Notes: a model not told the origin generated them from the letters alone. Positions 8,239-17,314 are shown, numbered from the stretch's first letter. The stretch is 64,000 nucleotides of DNA from Lactobacillus kullabergensis (GCF_000967195.1 NZ_KQ033871.1:1640671-1704670); one strand, 5' to 3'. Numbers and translations: made by a program.

Positions 8239-9816
8239 ATGTCAGATAAAGTTTACACAGATTATTTCTATAATTCCGAAGATTTTGATAAAAATCACGA
8301 AATGGGATACAAGGATCTTCATATTCCTGAAGGTGTTGAAGCTCAACCTTTAATTGTTCCACCAGTATTAGAGCCTGATAAACAAGAAAACAATGATGTT
8401 TGGTACACAATTGAGTCCCAAGAAGGTGACTTCCAATTTTTGCCAGGTAAAAAGACTCATACTTGGGGCTACAACTTCCCAGTTCTTGGTAAAACTATGG
8501 TTTTGACCAGAGGTCAACACGTTCACGTAACTTTGAAGAACAGCTTGCCAGAATTAACTACATACCACTGGCATGGTATGGAACTTCAAGGTCCTGGTAA
8601 TGATGGTGCTTGCCACTCACCAGTTTATCCAGGTGAAGAAAAGCATATTGACTTTACTGTTAAGCAACCGGCAGCCTTAACATGGCTTCATGCTCACCCA
8701 TGTCCATCAACAGCCATGCAAGTTTGGATGGGGCTGGCAATGGGTGTCGTTATTACTGACGCCAACGAAGCTAAGTTGCCAATTCCTAAGACATACGGCA
8801 AGGACGAGTTCCCAATTATTTTACAAGACCGTATTTTCCACGAAGATAACCAATTTGACTACAAGGCAGACTACAACGCAATGGGTATCTTTGGTGATAC
8901 TCCAATTATCAACGGTGTCGTTCGTCCATACGTTGATGTCACTACCCAAAAAGTACGTTTGCTCTTCTTAGGTGGTTCCAACCGTCGTGAATGGCGCCTG
9001 CACTTCAGCGATGATTTGGTAATGACCCAAATCGCCGGCGATGACTCATTCTTGGAGCACCCAGTTAAATTGACTAAAGTCTTAATTGGACCAGGTGAGC
9101 GTCAACAAGTAGTTGTTGATTTCAGCAATTACAAAGAAGGCGATGTTGTCAACCTTTACACTGATGACTTCAAGTTGGTTGAATTCAGAATTCACAGCTA
9201 TGAAAAAGATGACAGCGTAATTCCTGACACATTGTTCAAACCATACGATCCAGTTGTTAACCCTAACTCATCAATTCCTCATGTTACTATGGACAACCAC
9301 AACATGATCAACGGCAAGTTGTTCTCAATGGAAAGAATTGACATGAAGCAGGAATTGATGAATGCTGAGTACTGGGATGTAACTAACACAAACGATAAAG
9401 TTAACGGCATGTTGCACCCATTCCACACTCACGGTGCCCACTTCTTGGTTGTATCACGCAACGGTAAAGAACCATATCCAAACGAAAGAGGCGTTTACAA
9501 AGACACTATCGAAGTAGCACCTCAAGAAACGGTTCGCATAAAGGTTTACTTCCAAAACACAGGTGTGTTCATGTACCACTGCCACATTATCGAGCACGAA
9601 GATGCCGGTATGATGGCGCAAATTCAAATTGTTGATCCAAAACACCCAGACAAGAAATATCATTTGATGGACATGGAAACTTTGACTAAGGCATTCGCCG
9701 AAGAAAGAGGAGTACCTGAAGACGAAGTCTTCTGCCCAGGAATGGACGTTGAAGGTATGGCAGTTAAAGGTGAAGATCACAGTCTTGATGCTTTATCAAG
9801 CGCAACTCACCACTAA
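8239..9816 (+). CDS. multicopper oxidase with flavinylation-like C-terminus
   Basis: A 525-residue three-domain multicopper oxidase of the laccase/CueO type, oxidising phenols or metal ions while reducing O2 to water. All copper ligands are visible: HWHG (110-112), HAHP (151-153), HPFHTHGAHF and the terminal MYHCHIIEHEDAGMM, which supplies the type 1 Cys, His and axial Met. There is no signal peptide, so it is predicted cytoplasmic, unlike CueO. Codon use is more biased than in its neighbours (AAC, TTG, CCA preferred), suggesting high expression. The last residues, LDALSSATHH, match a covalent-FMN attachment motif (D-A-L-S-x-A-T) rather than a usual oxidase end. The SD GAAAGG is 9 nt from the ATG. 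Monocistronic, with a terminator 35 nt downstream. Confidence 0.93.
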   Translation: MSDKVYTDYFYNSEDFDKNHEMGYKDLHIPEGVEAQPLIVPPVLEPDKQENNDVWYTIESQEGDFQFLPGKKTHTWGYNFPVLGKTMVLTRGQHVHVTLKNSLPELTTYHWHGMELQGPGNDGACHSPVYPGEEKHIDFTVKQPAALTWLHAHPCPSTAMQVWMGLAMGVVITDANEAKLPIPKTYGKDEFPIILQDRIFHEDNQFDYKADYNAMGIFGDTPIINGVVRPYVDVTTQKVRLLFLGGSNRREWRLHFSDDLVMTQIAGDDSFLEHPVKLTKVLIGPGERQQVVVDFSNYKEGDVVNLYTDDFKLVEFRIHSYEKDDSVIPDTLFKPYDPVVNPNSSIPHVTMDNHNMINGKLFSMERIDMKQELMNAEYWDVTNTNDKVNGMLHPFHTHGAHFLVVSRNGKEPYPNERGVYKDTIEVAPQETVRIKVYFQNTGVFMYHCHIIEHEDAGMMAQIQIVDPKHPDKKYHLMDMETLTKAFAEERGVPEDEVFCPGMDVEGMAVKGEDHSLDALSSATHH

Positions 9817-9851
9817 TTACCGCTTTCAATAAAGAAAAAATAAAATTTAGC

Positions 9852-9883
9852 AAAATCGCTCATTAATTTGAGCGATTTTTTGC
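9852..9883 (+). terminator. terminator of multicopper oxidase
   Basis: An 11-bp perfect stem (9852-9862 with 9869-9879) is followed by a T tract. Confidence 0.85.
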
Positions 9884-9915
9884 TTTTAATAATCATCCTA
9901 TGTTTAAATAGCTTT

Positions 9916-10626
9916 ATGAAAAAGAAAAGATTTTCCTTTAAAGCTATTTTGATATTACTATTGGTTATTTTTTCTCTAGGTTTAGTCTATACAATCTTTA
10001 ATTCTACAGGTGTTAAAGACCGCTATGATTGGTTAACCTTGAAATCATCCCAGAAGTTAGATGTTCCTTTAGAAAATCAGTATCCGGATTTGCCCAACGG
10101 CTGCGAAGTGACTTCTCTTTCGATGCTTTTGCGCTATTATGGTGTTAAAGTTAATAAACTCGATCTCTCAGAGAATATTAAGCACGTTTCTTCATATACG
10201 GATGATGGCAAATACCGCGGCAACCCTCATGTTGGCTTTGTTGGCTATATGAGTCAGGCCAATGCTGGCTGGTGCGTTTATAATGAACCGCTAGAACAAG
10301 TCGGACTAAAGTACACTAGTCGTATTAAGAATTTCACGAATCATGATTTTATCCAAGTAATAAAATTGGTTTCTGATGGTCATCCAGTTTTAATTATTAC
10401 TACCACCAATTTTAATCATGTTGGCGACATGCAAACGTGGCAGACAGCTCAAGGTGAAGTTCATGTGACTCCGTCTTCACACGCTTGCGTTATTACCGGC
10501 TTTGATAAAAAGGCACGAATCGTTTACGTTAATGATCCCTTTGGTCATAAAAACAAAGCAATACCTTGGAAAAACCTGGAAAAAAGTTATAACCAGCAAG
10601 GAAAGCAAGCATTATATGTGGAATAA
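9916..10626 (+). CDS. C39-like cysteine peptidase, membrane-anchored
   Basis: A protein of about 236 residues of the peptidase C39-like (C39_2) family, often secreted or membrane-bound cysteine proteases of unknown substrate. An N-terminal signal anchor (KAILILLLVIFSLGLVYTIF) precedes the domain. The catalytic Cys is in PNGCEVTSLSMLLRYYG, the His in SSHACVITGFD and the Asp in VNDPFG. A longer frame opens upstream, but the ATG at 9916 (MKKKRF) gives the normal anchor. No Shine-Dalgarno is visible, and the preceding gene's terminator ends only about 33 nt upstream, so the leader must be very short. Confidence 0.85.
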   Translation: MKKKRFSFKAILILLLVIFSLGLVYTIFNSTGVKDRYDWLTLKSSQKLDVPLENQYPDLPNGCEVTSLSMLLRYYGVKVNKLDLSENIKHVSSYTDDGKYRGNPHVGFVGYMSQANAGWCVYNEPLEQVGLKYTSRIKNFTNHDFIQVIKLVSDGHPVLIITTTNFNHVGDMQTWQTAQGEVHVTPSSHACVITGFDKKARIVYVNDPFGHKNKAIPWKNLEKSYNQQGKQALYVE

Positions 10627-10660
10627 AAAAGAGCAGATTCAATTAAGAATCTGCTCTTTT
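10625..10660. terminator. bidirectional terminator, peptidase gene / ncRNA
   Basis: A 14-bp perfect stem (10627-10640 with 10647-10660) with a 6-nt loop and T tracts on both strands. It ends the peptidase gene on plus and the candidate ncRNA on minus. Confidence 0.85.
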
Positions 10661-10799
10661 TCAAATCGAGGCCCGTTAAAATTAACAGGTGACTACTTCT
10701 GTTCACATCAGGTTGGTCAACCACCAGCACTTCCCGTGCCTGCCACTTAAGGCGGGTGTCCTCATACAAATACGCATCTCGCGTTTTTGTCGACTCGCA
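10625..10799 (-). ncRNA. candidate structured small RNA, about 175 nt
   Basis: Between the convergent C39 peptidase and thrE genes lies a block that is clearly more GC-rich than its surroundings. It is bounded on the minus strand by a near-consensus sigma-A promoter (10806-10834) and a strong intrinsic terminator. Local pairing is extensive: ACAAA...TTTGT closing CGC-GAGAT-GCG near the 5' end; CACC...GGTG enclosing GCC-TTAAGT-GGC and GCAC-GGGAA-GTGC; GGTT-GACC-AACC; GTGA...TCAC; and GTTAA-TT-TTAAC. The 5' and 3' ends can pair through CGAG and CTCG. I see no open frame with a start signal. By eye it is not tRNA, tmRNA, RNase P, SRP or a standard 6S rod, and I cannot name its family. Confidence 0.65.
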
Positions 10800-11276
10800 T
10801 TAATTATTATACTTATCTGAGTAACGTTTGTAAAATTTTTTTATTCTGAAGAAAATTTCCACACACATATTTGATAAAAGCATCCCCAAAGCAATTGATC
10901 CTGTGACAATTATTACTCTTAAAACTGCGTCATTTGCACCCCTAAGGTTGCCGGATGTTAATTCACGCACAGCCTGGTATGCTGGAACACCTGGCACTAA
11001 AGGCACAATCGCAGGGATATAAAAAACTGTAGCCGGGCATTTTTTCATTCTGGCAAAAACTATCCCTAAAATACCAATCGCAAAAGAGCCAAGTAAATTG
11101 GATAATAACCGACCCATCGACGCTCTCATTGACAGCCAATAAATAATCCAGCTAATAATTCCACTCACGCCGGCCAAATTAAGTACTCGTCTTGGGACAT
11201 TGATTGTTAATGCAAAACAGGCTGAAGCCAAATAGGCGAAAGCAACATTAATTACTATTTCTAACCAAAAAGGCAT
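10800..11276 (-). CDS. ThrE-type exporter, C-terminal subunit
   Basis: A 158-residue membrane protein matching the second (ThrE_2/YjjB-like) half of threonine/serine or dicarboxylate exporters, with about five hydrophobic helices and the conserved IPAIVPLVPGVPAYQAVRELTSG motif. It starts 3 nt after its partner at 11280, so the two are translated together and form a split version of the fused exporter at 37035. It probably exports small amino acids or organic acids across the cytoplasmic membrane; substrate not determinable. Its last codons overlap the promoter of the candidate small RNA. Confidence 0.85.
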   Translation of the reverse strand: MPFWLEIVINVAFAYLASACFALTINVPRRVLNLAGVSGIISWIIYWLSMRASMGRLLSNLLGSFAIGILGIVFARMKKCPATVFYIPAIVPLVPGVPAYQAVRELTSGNLRGANDAVLRVIIVTGSIALGMLLSNMCVEIFFRIKKFYKRYSDKYNN

Positions 11277-11279
11277 TTT

Positions 11280-12056
11280 CTAAGCTCCTAAAAATTTTAA
11301 GACAATACCAACTCCGCCGCCCAATGCAAATGCTGTAAGCAGAGCCTCACAAATTTTCACCATTCCTGAAAGAATGTCACCTTTAAATAAGTCTCGCAGT
11401 GCATTTGTCAAAGCAAGACCCGGAACTAAAGGCATCAGCGCACCAGTTAGAATATGGTCAATAATCATTTGCGGAAAAAGTTGAACTAAACCGGCTGCAA
11501 TAACCGTCATAATCAAGGCTGCAACAAGTTCAGCCAAGAATTTAACGTTAGTAAAACGTTTAAAATAATAAAATGAAAGAAATCCAATAGCTCCCACAAT
11601 AGCCGCAGCAGGAAAATCAATCCAATCATAATTATTCATGAACAATACCATGAGCGTTGCACTTAAAATTGCGGCTCCAATCGTCTGTAGCCATATGGGA
11701 AAATTGGGATAATCACCCTTTGCCATCTTGGTAACTTCTTTTTTAACTTCTTGCAAAGTTATTTTTTTATCTGCAAAAGCACGGGACAAAGAATTGATAC
11801 GGTCAACTAGTTCAAGGTTGATATTGCGCTCATGTACAAGTGTGCTCTGGCAATAGTTACCATGATCCAAGCTCATAAAAACACCCGTTGGTACTACAAA
11901 AACACGTGGATCAGGTTCACCAGCACTTTTGGCAATGCGCACCATCGTATCTTCAACCCGATACATTTCGCTTCCGCCTTCAATCATTAATTCACCGACA
12001 GTTAAGCAGGTCTCAAGCAAATCTTGGTAAAACAATTCACCTGGTCTAGCATTCAT
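11280..12056 (-). CDS. ThrE-type exporter, N-terminal subunit
   Basis: A 258-residue protein corresponding to the ThrE N-terminal domain (PF06738-type, YjjP-like). It has a hydrophilic domain of about 115 residues with the family pattern LMIEGGSEMYRVEDTMVRIA and VPTGVFMS, then five membrane helices ending with IDHILTGALMPLVPGLALTNALRDL. It partners the 10800-11276 product. The start lies 8 nt downstream of the ABC-F stop, indicating one operon: ABC-F, ThrE-N, ThrE-C. Confidence 0.88.
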   Translation of the reverse strand: MNARPGELFYQDLLETCLTVGELMIEGGSEMYRVEDTMVRIAKSAGEPDPRVFVVPTGVFMSLDHGNYCQSTLVHERNINLELVDRINSLSRAFADKKITLQEVKKEVTKMAKGDYPNFPIWLQTIGAAILSATLMVLFMNNYDWIDFPAAAIVGAIGFLSFYYFKRFTNVKFLAELVAALIMTVIAAGLVQLFPQMIIDHILTGALMPLVPGLALTNALRDLFKGDILSGMVKICEALLTAFALGGGVGIVLKFLGA

Positions 12057-12064
12057 TTTTCACC

Positions 12065-13612
12065 TCAAAGTTTATTCATAGTCTCAATATCAATAGTTTT
12101 ATCAACCCAATTGCCTTGGAAAAAATCACGTTCATGGCTAACGATAATTACTCCTCCCGGAAATTTAACGATAGCCTGTCTTAATGCGTCTTTAGAATCC
12201 CGGTCCAAATGATTGGTTGGCTCATCCAAAAATAATAAATTTGCCGGTTCAAATAACATTTTTGCCAGTTTGACTTTTTCCTGCTCACCGCCTGATAGCT
12301 TTTTCAAAGGGCTCATTGCCTGTTGAGCAGTGACGCCCAATTTTGCCAAAGCCCCTCTTAATTCTTTGGGTTTTATGCGTTCAAAGTTTTCCTGCAAATA
12401 TTGCAAAGGCGTCATGTTATTATTTGGCCAAGTTAATTCCTGTTTAAAGTAAGCAATTTTAGCAGTTTCAGACAATTTATAGGTACCAAAAATCGGATCA
12501 AGTTGTCCCAGTATGGTTTTTAAAAGCGTTGATTTCCCAATACCATTAAAACCGGTAATAGCAACTTTTTCATTACCTCCAACAGAAAAATTGAACGCTT
12601 CTTTGACTAATGCCTGATCATAGCCAATTACTAAATCCTGTGTTTGCAATAAAAGATTGGCTGCTGTAGCCACATAAGGAAATGCAAAGTGAGGTTTATG
12701 GTTATTTTTAGGTGGATTCAGTACATCCATTTTTGCAAGTTGCCGAGCACGTGATTTTGCACTTTTTGAACGGGTACCAGCCTTATTTTTGCGAATATAA
12801 GCTTCTGTTTTGGCAATTTTACGCTGCTGGTTAGCATAAGCTTTCATATACGTTTCCCGATTAGCTTCTTTTTGACGCATTGCCTGTTTTAAAGTACCTG
12901 TATAACGTGTAATTGTGCCGATATCTATATCAATGATACAATTGGCAATTCTGTCTAAAAAGTCATAATCATGGCTAACTACGATAAAAGCACCGGCAAA
13001 ATTGTTCAAATAGTCAACCAGCCAATCGATATGAGAAACATCAAGATAGTTGGTCGGCTCATCTAGCAGCAACACATCTGGAGTCTGCAAAAGCAACTTA
13101 GCCAAAATAATTTTTGACCTTTGACCTCCTGACAATTGACTCACATCATGATCATACCCCAGTTCTGCCAGACCTAATCCAGATGCAACTCGTTCAATTT
13201 CGGTATCAATATTATAAAAATTATTTTCTTCCAGGTAGGTTTGCATCTTACCAGCTTTTTCTAATATAGAGCTATCACCCTCAGCTGCATACTTTTCATA
13301 TAAAGAGTTTAACTCTTTTTCCTTATTATAAAGTGATGCAAAAGCCGTACGTAAAAACTGGCGAATTGTCACCCCTGGTTTCAACTTGGCATACTGATCA
13401 AGGTAACCAATTGCAATTTTGTTTTGCCATTTAATTTGTCCATCATCAGGTAATATTTCACCAGTTAAAATTTTAATCAAGGTCGATTTGCCAACCCCAT
13501 TTTGACCAGTCACGCCCATATGATCTTCTTTGTTAAGTACAAAACTTGCATCTTGATATAAAGTTTTATCTTCAAAACCTTGTCCCAAATTTTTAACTGT
13601 TAGTATGCTCAT
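12065..13612 (-). CDS. ABC-F family ATPase, YfmM-like
   Basis: A 515-residue soluble protein with two ABC ATPase domains and no membrane segment: Walker A GQNGVGKST (about 36-44) and GFNGIGKST (about 354-362), signatures LSGGQ and LSGGE, and LLLDEPTN and LFLDEPTN Walker B motifs. The inter-domain linker is highly basic (RKNKAGTRSKSAKSRARQL), as in ABC-F proteins that act in the ribosomal E site. The N-terminus MSILTVKNL resembles Bacillus YfmM. Such proteins regulate translation or protect ribosomes from antibiotics; resistance cannot be inferred here. First gene of the thrE operon. Confidence 0.9.
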   Translation of the reverse strand: MSILTVKNLGQGFEDKTLYQDASFVLNKEDHMGVTGQNGVGKSTLIKILTGEILPDDGQIKWQNKIAIGYLDQYAKLKPGVTIRQFLRTAFASLYNKEKELNSLYEKYAAEGDSSILEKAGKMQTYLEENNFYNIDTEIERVASGLGLAELGYDHDVSQLSGGQRSKIILAKLLLQTPDVLLLDEPTNYLDVSHIDWLVDYLNNFAGAFIVVSHDYDFLDRIANCIIDIDIGTITRYTGTLKQAMRQKEANRETYMKAYANQQRKIAKTEAYIRKNKAGTRSKSAKSRARQLAKMDVLNPPKNNHKPHFAFPYVATAANLLLQTQDLVIGYDQALVKEAFNFSVGGNEKVAITGFNGIGKSTLLKTILGQLDPIFGTYKLSETAKIAYFKQELTWPNNNMTPLQYLQENFERIKPKELRGALAKLGVTAQQAMSPLKKLSGGEQEKVKLAKMLFEPANLLFLDEPTNHLDRDSKDALRQAIVKFPGGVIIVSHERDFFQGNWVDKTIDIETMNKL

Positions 13613-13702
13613 TATGCATCTCCCTAAATATCATTATAAGTTGTACAAAATAAAGTAAAACTATCTTTAATCTTTTGGCTTGGTTTTGCTAATATGCACA
13701 AT

Positions 13703-13730
13703 AAAAAAGTGGGCTATTTGCCCACCTTTT
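13703..13730 (-). terminator. terminator overlapping 13714 gene end
   Basis: A GTGGGC/GCCCAC hairpin is followed by T6 on the minus strand. The stem overlaps the last codons and the stop of the 13714-14088 gene. Confidence 0.8.
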
Positions 13731-14088
13731 CGTCATTTTCTTGTTCATATTTCTGCAAGGAATCCAATACTTTAGGCCAATAACGCTTAGGTAAAATCAA
13801 CTGCAATTTATCATTATATATTGGAAAATCGCTTGCTTTCATGCCAGTAATTTTAGCTAAATCTTTATTAGATAAATGATGTTCACGTGCAATTCGTTTA
13901 ATTTCAGCAGAAGCATGACCGCGAAACCATGAAAAAGCAAAGAAAAATAAGGCAAATATGCTTGCTGCTAATACAGAAGCAGGTAAATTCCAATGAAATG
14001 TGCGTAAACAAATGAATACTATGGCAATAAAAGCAATAAAGGCTGATATTGTACTATAAACAGCTATAAATGCAGATTGCTTACGCAT
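13714..14088 (-). CDS. small membrane protein, unknown function
   Basis: A 124-residue protein with two N-terminal hydrophobic helices (about 8-28 and 36-54) and a charged cytoplasmic C-terminal half containing a helix-turn-helix-like stretch (LSNKDLAKITGMKASDFPIY). I do not recognise the family. It follows the LCP gene by 28 nt on the same strand and probably shares its transcript, which links it loosely to wall-polymer metabolism. The final codons form part of the terminator hairpin. Confidence 0.65.
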   Translation of the reverse strand: MRKQSAFIAVYSTISAFIAFIAIVFICLRTFHWNLPASVLAASIFALFFFAFSWFRGHASAEIKRIAREHHLSNKDLAKITGMKASDFPIYNDKLQLILPKRYWPKVLDSLQKYEQENDEKVGK

Positions 14089-14116
14089 ATTTATTATCCT
14101 CCTTTACCAAGCACAG

Positions 14117-15301
14117 TTATTGACCTGCAGAATTATCTCCACTTGTTCCAATTCCTGAGGAATTGCCATTTGACTCATCAGTTACTACTGAACGGTAAAT
14201 CTGATAATTAGTAAATGGTCTGGGATCTTTCCACTTAATATTATTGTTCTGCTCATTTAACTTATTGAGTTTCGTTTCATCATTATCCAATACTTTTTTA
14301 TCCAAGTCAAGATTGGTACGTATCTTGTCAGAAGCCTTTTGAAGCTCTTTAGTTGATGCTACCTGAATAGATGCTCCATCAATCCAAGCATCATGCCCCT
14401 GAATATAACCACTGGCAATATTCTGGGAACAGCCGCGGTAAGTCAGAGCTAAGGCTAACATATCATTAAACGTAAGATTAGTTTTGACATATTTTGAAAA
14501 GATCTTAACCAACTTGCGATAATTGGTAATTGAGTCAACTGAAATAGCTTTATGAACTACAGCAGTGATAACCTGTCTTTGACGCATTTGCCTGCCATAA
14601 TCACCTCGAGGATCATCATGGCGCATTCTAACATATGCTACAGCATGGCGTCCGTTTAAGTGCTGTTTTCCTTTATGAAAATCACACCAATCATATGAAA
14701 ACTTGAACGGCACTTTAACGTCAACTCCACCAACAGCGTCAACCAGGCTTTTTAGAGCTTTCATATTTACTTCCACATAGTAATGAATGGGAACACCAAT
14801 TAAAGCTGAAACAGTTCTCATTGAAGCAGAACTGCCACCAATGCCGTATGCCGAATTAACCCGAAACATATTGTACTTATTTCCAGGATCACCTAAAATA
14901 TTAGCGAGAGTGTCTCGAGGAATTGAAGTCATTGTCGACTTATTTTTAGCAGGATTTGCTGTTGCCAAAATCAAAGTGTCAGAATTACCTTTATCATGTC
15001 GTCCTTCAAGTCCCTGATCAACTCCGAGAATTAAAACAGAAATCGGCTGTCTGTTGGCAATTCTTGCAGATGTGGCATAATTGCCACCATTGCCATCAAT
15101 TGCACTGTGCAAAGCAAAATACATGTGTGCTACCCAAGCTAAGCCAAAGCTGACACACAAAACAGCTGCAATACCACAAATCCGAGCAAAAACGCTGCCT
15201 TTAAAGGCTTTAGCAGGTTCTGCCAAAGCAATATTCCGATGAAGATTTAGGGAAGAATGCTTTTTGTGGTAATCTTCTCTGCGTTTTGAATTTGGATTCA
15301 T
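14117..15301 (-). CDS. LytR-CpsA-Psr (LCP) wall-polymer transferase
   Basis: An LCP enzyme, which attaches teichoic acid or polysaccharide precursors from undecaprenyl carriers to peptidoglycan outside the cell. A basic cytoplasmic tail is followed by one signal-anchor helix. The LCP core then shows LILGVDQG, NSDTLIL, SIPRDT (phosphate-binding Arg and Asp), GGVDV, and RMRHDDPRGDYGRQMRQR. The C-terminal tail is Asn/Ser/Gly-rich. A TTG at 15355 would add 18 residues but lacks a Shine-Dalgarno; the ATG at 15301 is used, though its own site is weak. Divergent from pepF. Confidence 0.9.
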   Translation of the reverse strand: MNPNSKRREDYHKKHSSLNLHRNIALAEPAKAFKGSVFARICGIAAVLCVSFGLAWVAHMYFALHSAIDGNGGNYATSARIANRQPISVLILGVDQGLEGRHDKGNSDTLILATANPAKNKSTMTSIPRDTLANILGDPGNKYNMFRVNSAYGIGGSSASMRTVSALIGVPIHYYVEVNMKALKSLVDAVGGVDVKVPFKFSYDWCDFHKGKQHLNGRHAVAYVRMRHDDPRGDYGRQMRQRQVITAVVHKAISVDSITNYRKLVKIFSKYVKTNLTFNDMLALALTYRGCSQNIASGYIQGHDAWIDGASIQVASTKELQKASDKIRTNLDLDKKVLDNDETKLNKLNEQNNNIKWKDPRPFTNYQIYRSVVTDESNGNSSGIGTSGDNSAGQ

Positions 15302-15448
15302 TCCTCTATTCAAACCCTTTCGTAGTTTTCCATCTATTATTTTTAACACTTTCAAACATGAATTAAAATAATATCAATTATAATTAATAATATCTTATTT
15401 TTTAATCTTTAGTATAATTTAATTAAATAGCTAAAAAGGAGAATTTTT

Positions 15449-17254
15449 ATGTCAATTCCTAAACGTAATGAAGTCCCAGAAAATCTTAAATGGGATTTAA
15501 CCAGGATATTTAAAACTGATAATGACTGGGAAGATGAATATACACTTGTCAAAAAAGAAATACCAGTTTTAAGCACTTTAAAAGAAAATTTTACCACTTC
15601 TGGTGCATCTTTATATAATGGTATTACTCAAATTTTAACAGTTAGTCGGAGACTGGAAAAAGTCTATTCTTATGCTACTCTTGCCAGTGATGTTGATACT
15701 GGAAATGCCCATTATTTGAGTTATGTAGCTCAAGTGCAAGGACTTGCAAGCCAGTTTGAAGCCGCTACTTCTTTTATGAATCCAGCAATTTTAAGTCTTT
15801 CAGCAGAAAAGTTGGGTGCTTTAGAACAAGAAGAGCCTAAACTCAGCAACTACAAACACTTACTTGATCAAATTACCAGATTGCGACCATATACGCTATC
15901 TGCAGAAGAAGAAAAGCTAATTGCAGATGCTGGTGATGCTTTATCTGCTTCAGAAAACACTTATAACGTTTTAACCAATTCAGATATGGAATACGGTTAT
16001 ACTCAGGATGATAACGGTGAAATGGTTCAACTTTCCGATGGCTTATACTCATTGCTTATTCAATCCCAAAATCGTGAAGTACGTAAAAATGCTTTTGCTT
16101 CCATGTACGCTACTTATGGCCAATTTGAAAATTCCCTGGCAGCAACTCTTTCCGGTGCTGTCAAGGAGCATAACTATAGTGCCCGTGTTCATCATTATCC
16201 ATCAGCTCGTGAGAGTGCAATGAATGCAAATGGCGTACCATTAGTCGTTTACGATACTTTGATTGATGAAGTCGATGAACACTTAGACCTATTGCATGAA
16301 TATGTAGCGTTACGCAAACAGATTTTAGGCTTAAAGGATCTGCAAATGTGGGACATGTATGTTCCATTAACTGGTAAACCAGCATTGAGCTATACTTTTG
16401 AGCAAGCTAAAGCAGAAGCCAAAAAGGCATTGGCACCATTAGGAGAGGACTATTTAAAGCAGGTCGACTATATTTTTAATAATCGCGTAATTGACGTGGT
16501 TGAATCACAGAATAAAGCTACCGGAGCATATTCTGGCGGCTGCTATGATACAGATGCATATGAATTGCTCAATTGGGAGGACAATGTTGATTCATTATAC
16601 ACATTGGTTCATGAAACAGGACACTCAGTCCACAGCATGTATACCAGGCAAAATCAGCCATATGTTTATGGTGATTATCCTATCTTTGTTGCTGAAATAG
16701 CTTCTACAACTAATGAAAATATTTTAACAGAATACTTTTTGGCTCATATTACCGATCCTAAAACACGCGCTTTTGTCCTTAATTACTACCTGGACTCTTT
16801 CAAAGGAACCTTGTTTAGACAAACGCAGTTTGCTGAATTTGAACAAAAAATTCACGAAATGGATGCAAATGGTGAACCTTTAACTGCCGATCGCTTAGAT
16901 GATATCTACGGTAAAATTAATCAGCGCTATTACGGTGATGCAGTAGAATCTGGTGGAGAAATTGCTAAAGAATGGGCCAGAGTACCTCATTTTTATTACA
17001 ACTTCTATGTTTATCAATACGCTACAGGTTTTGCCGCAGCCACTGCCTTAGCAAACAATGTCGTTCATGGATCGACCGAGCAACGAAATGCCTATTTGAA
17101 CTTTCTAAAAGCTGGCTCTAGTGATTATCCTGCTGAAATCATGAAAAAAGCTGGAGTTGATATGACGAAGCCAGATTATTTAGAAGAAGCTTTTAAAACT
17201 TTTGCCAATCGTTTAAGCGAATTTAAGAAAATTATCCAAAATAATTATAATTAA
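15449..17254 (+). CDS. pepF: oligoendopeptidase F
   Basis: A 601-residue cytosolic zinc metallopeptidase of the M3B family, which hydrolyses oligopeptides of about 7-17 residues during peptide utilisation. The zinc motif HETGH occurs in TLVHETGHSVHSMY (about residue 390), and the downstream Glu ligand lies in FVAEIASTTNE. Length is the family norm (about 600). AAGGAG sits 8 nt before the ATG, and a TATAAT box lies at 15413-15418 without a clear -35. Monocistronic. Confidence 0.95.
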   Translation: MSIPKRNEVPENLKWDLTRIFKTDNDWEDEYTLVKKEIPVLSTLKENFTTSGASLYNGITQILTVSRRLEKVYSYATLASDVDTGNAHYLSYVAQVQGLASQFEAATSFMNPAILSLSAEKLGALEQEEPKLSNYKHLLDQITRLRPYTLSAEEEKLIADAGDALSASENTYNVLTNSDMEYGYTQDDNGEMVQLSDGLYSLLIQSQNREVRKNAFASMYATYGQFENSLAATLSGAVKEHNYSARVHHYPSARESAMNANGVPLVVYDTLIDEVDEHLDLLHEYVALRKQILGLKDLQMWDMYVPLTGKPALSYTFEQAKAEAKKALAPLGEDYLKQVDYIFNNRVIDVVESQNKATGAYSGGCYDTDAYELLNWEDNVDSLYTLVHETGHSVHSMYTRQNQPYVYGDYPIFVAEIASTTNENILTEYFLAHITDPKTRAFVLNYYLDSFKGTLFRQTQFAEFEQKIHEMDANGEPLTADRLDDIYGKINQRYYGDAVESGGEIAKEWARVPHFYYNFYVYQYATGFAAATALANNVVHGSTEQRNAYLNFLKAGSSDYPAEIMKKAGVDMTKPDYLEEAFKTFANRLSEFKKIIQNNYN

Positions 17255-17314
17255 TACTTGCATCTTTTAGTTACAAATAATATAACTGGTATGTAAATAA
17301 TAATTTCTCACATC

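Noticed and set aside
8690-8971. ORF inside the multicopper oxidase gene
   Set aside because: Shadow frame of a strongly codon-biased, clearly identified gene.
10502-10769. Two ORFs running across the terminator and ncRNA region
   Set aside because: They read through a strong terminator hairpin and a structured GC-richer block, with no ribosome binding site or recognisable protein.
10625-10799. 6S RNA, SRP RNA or TPP riboswitch for the structured block
   Set aside because: It folds locally into several short hairpins rather than one rod, lacks the SRP GGAAG/AGC apical motif, and although it contains ACCTGAT it lacks the TPP CUGAGA element and is not upstream of a thiamine gene.
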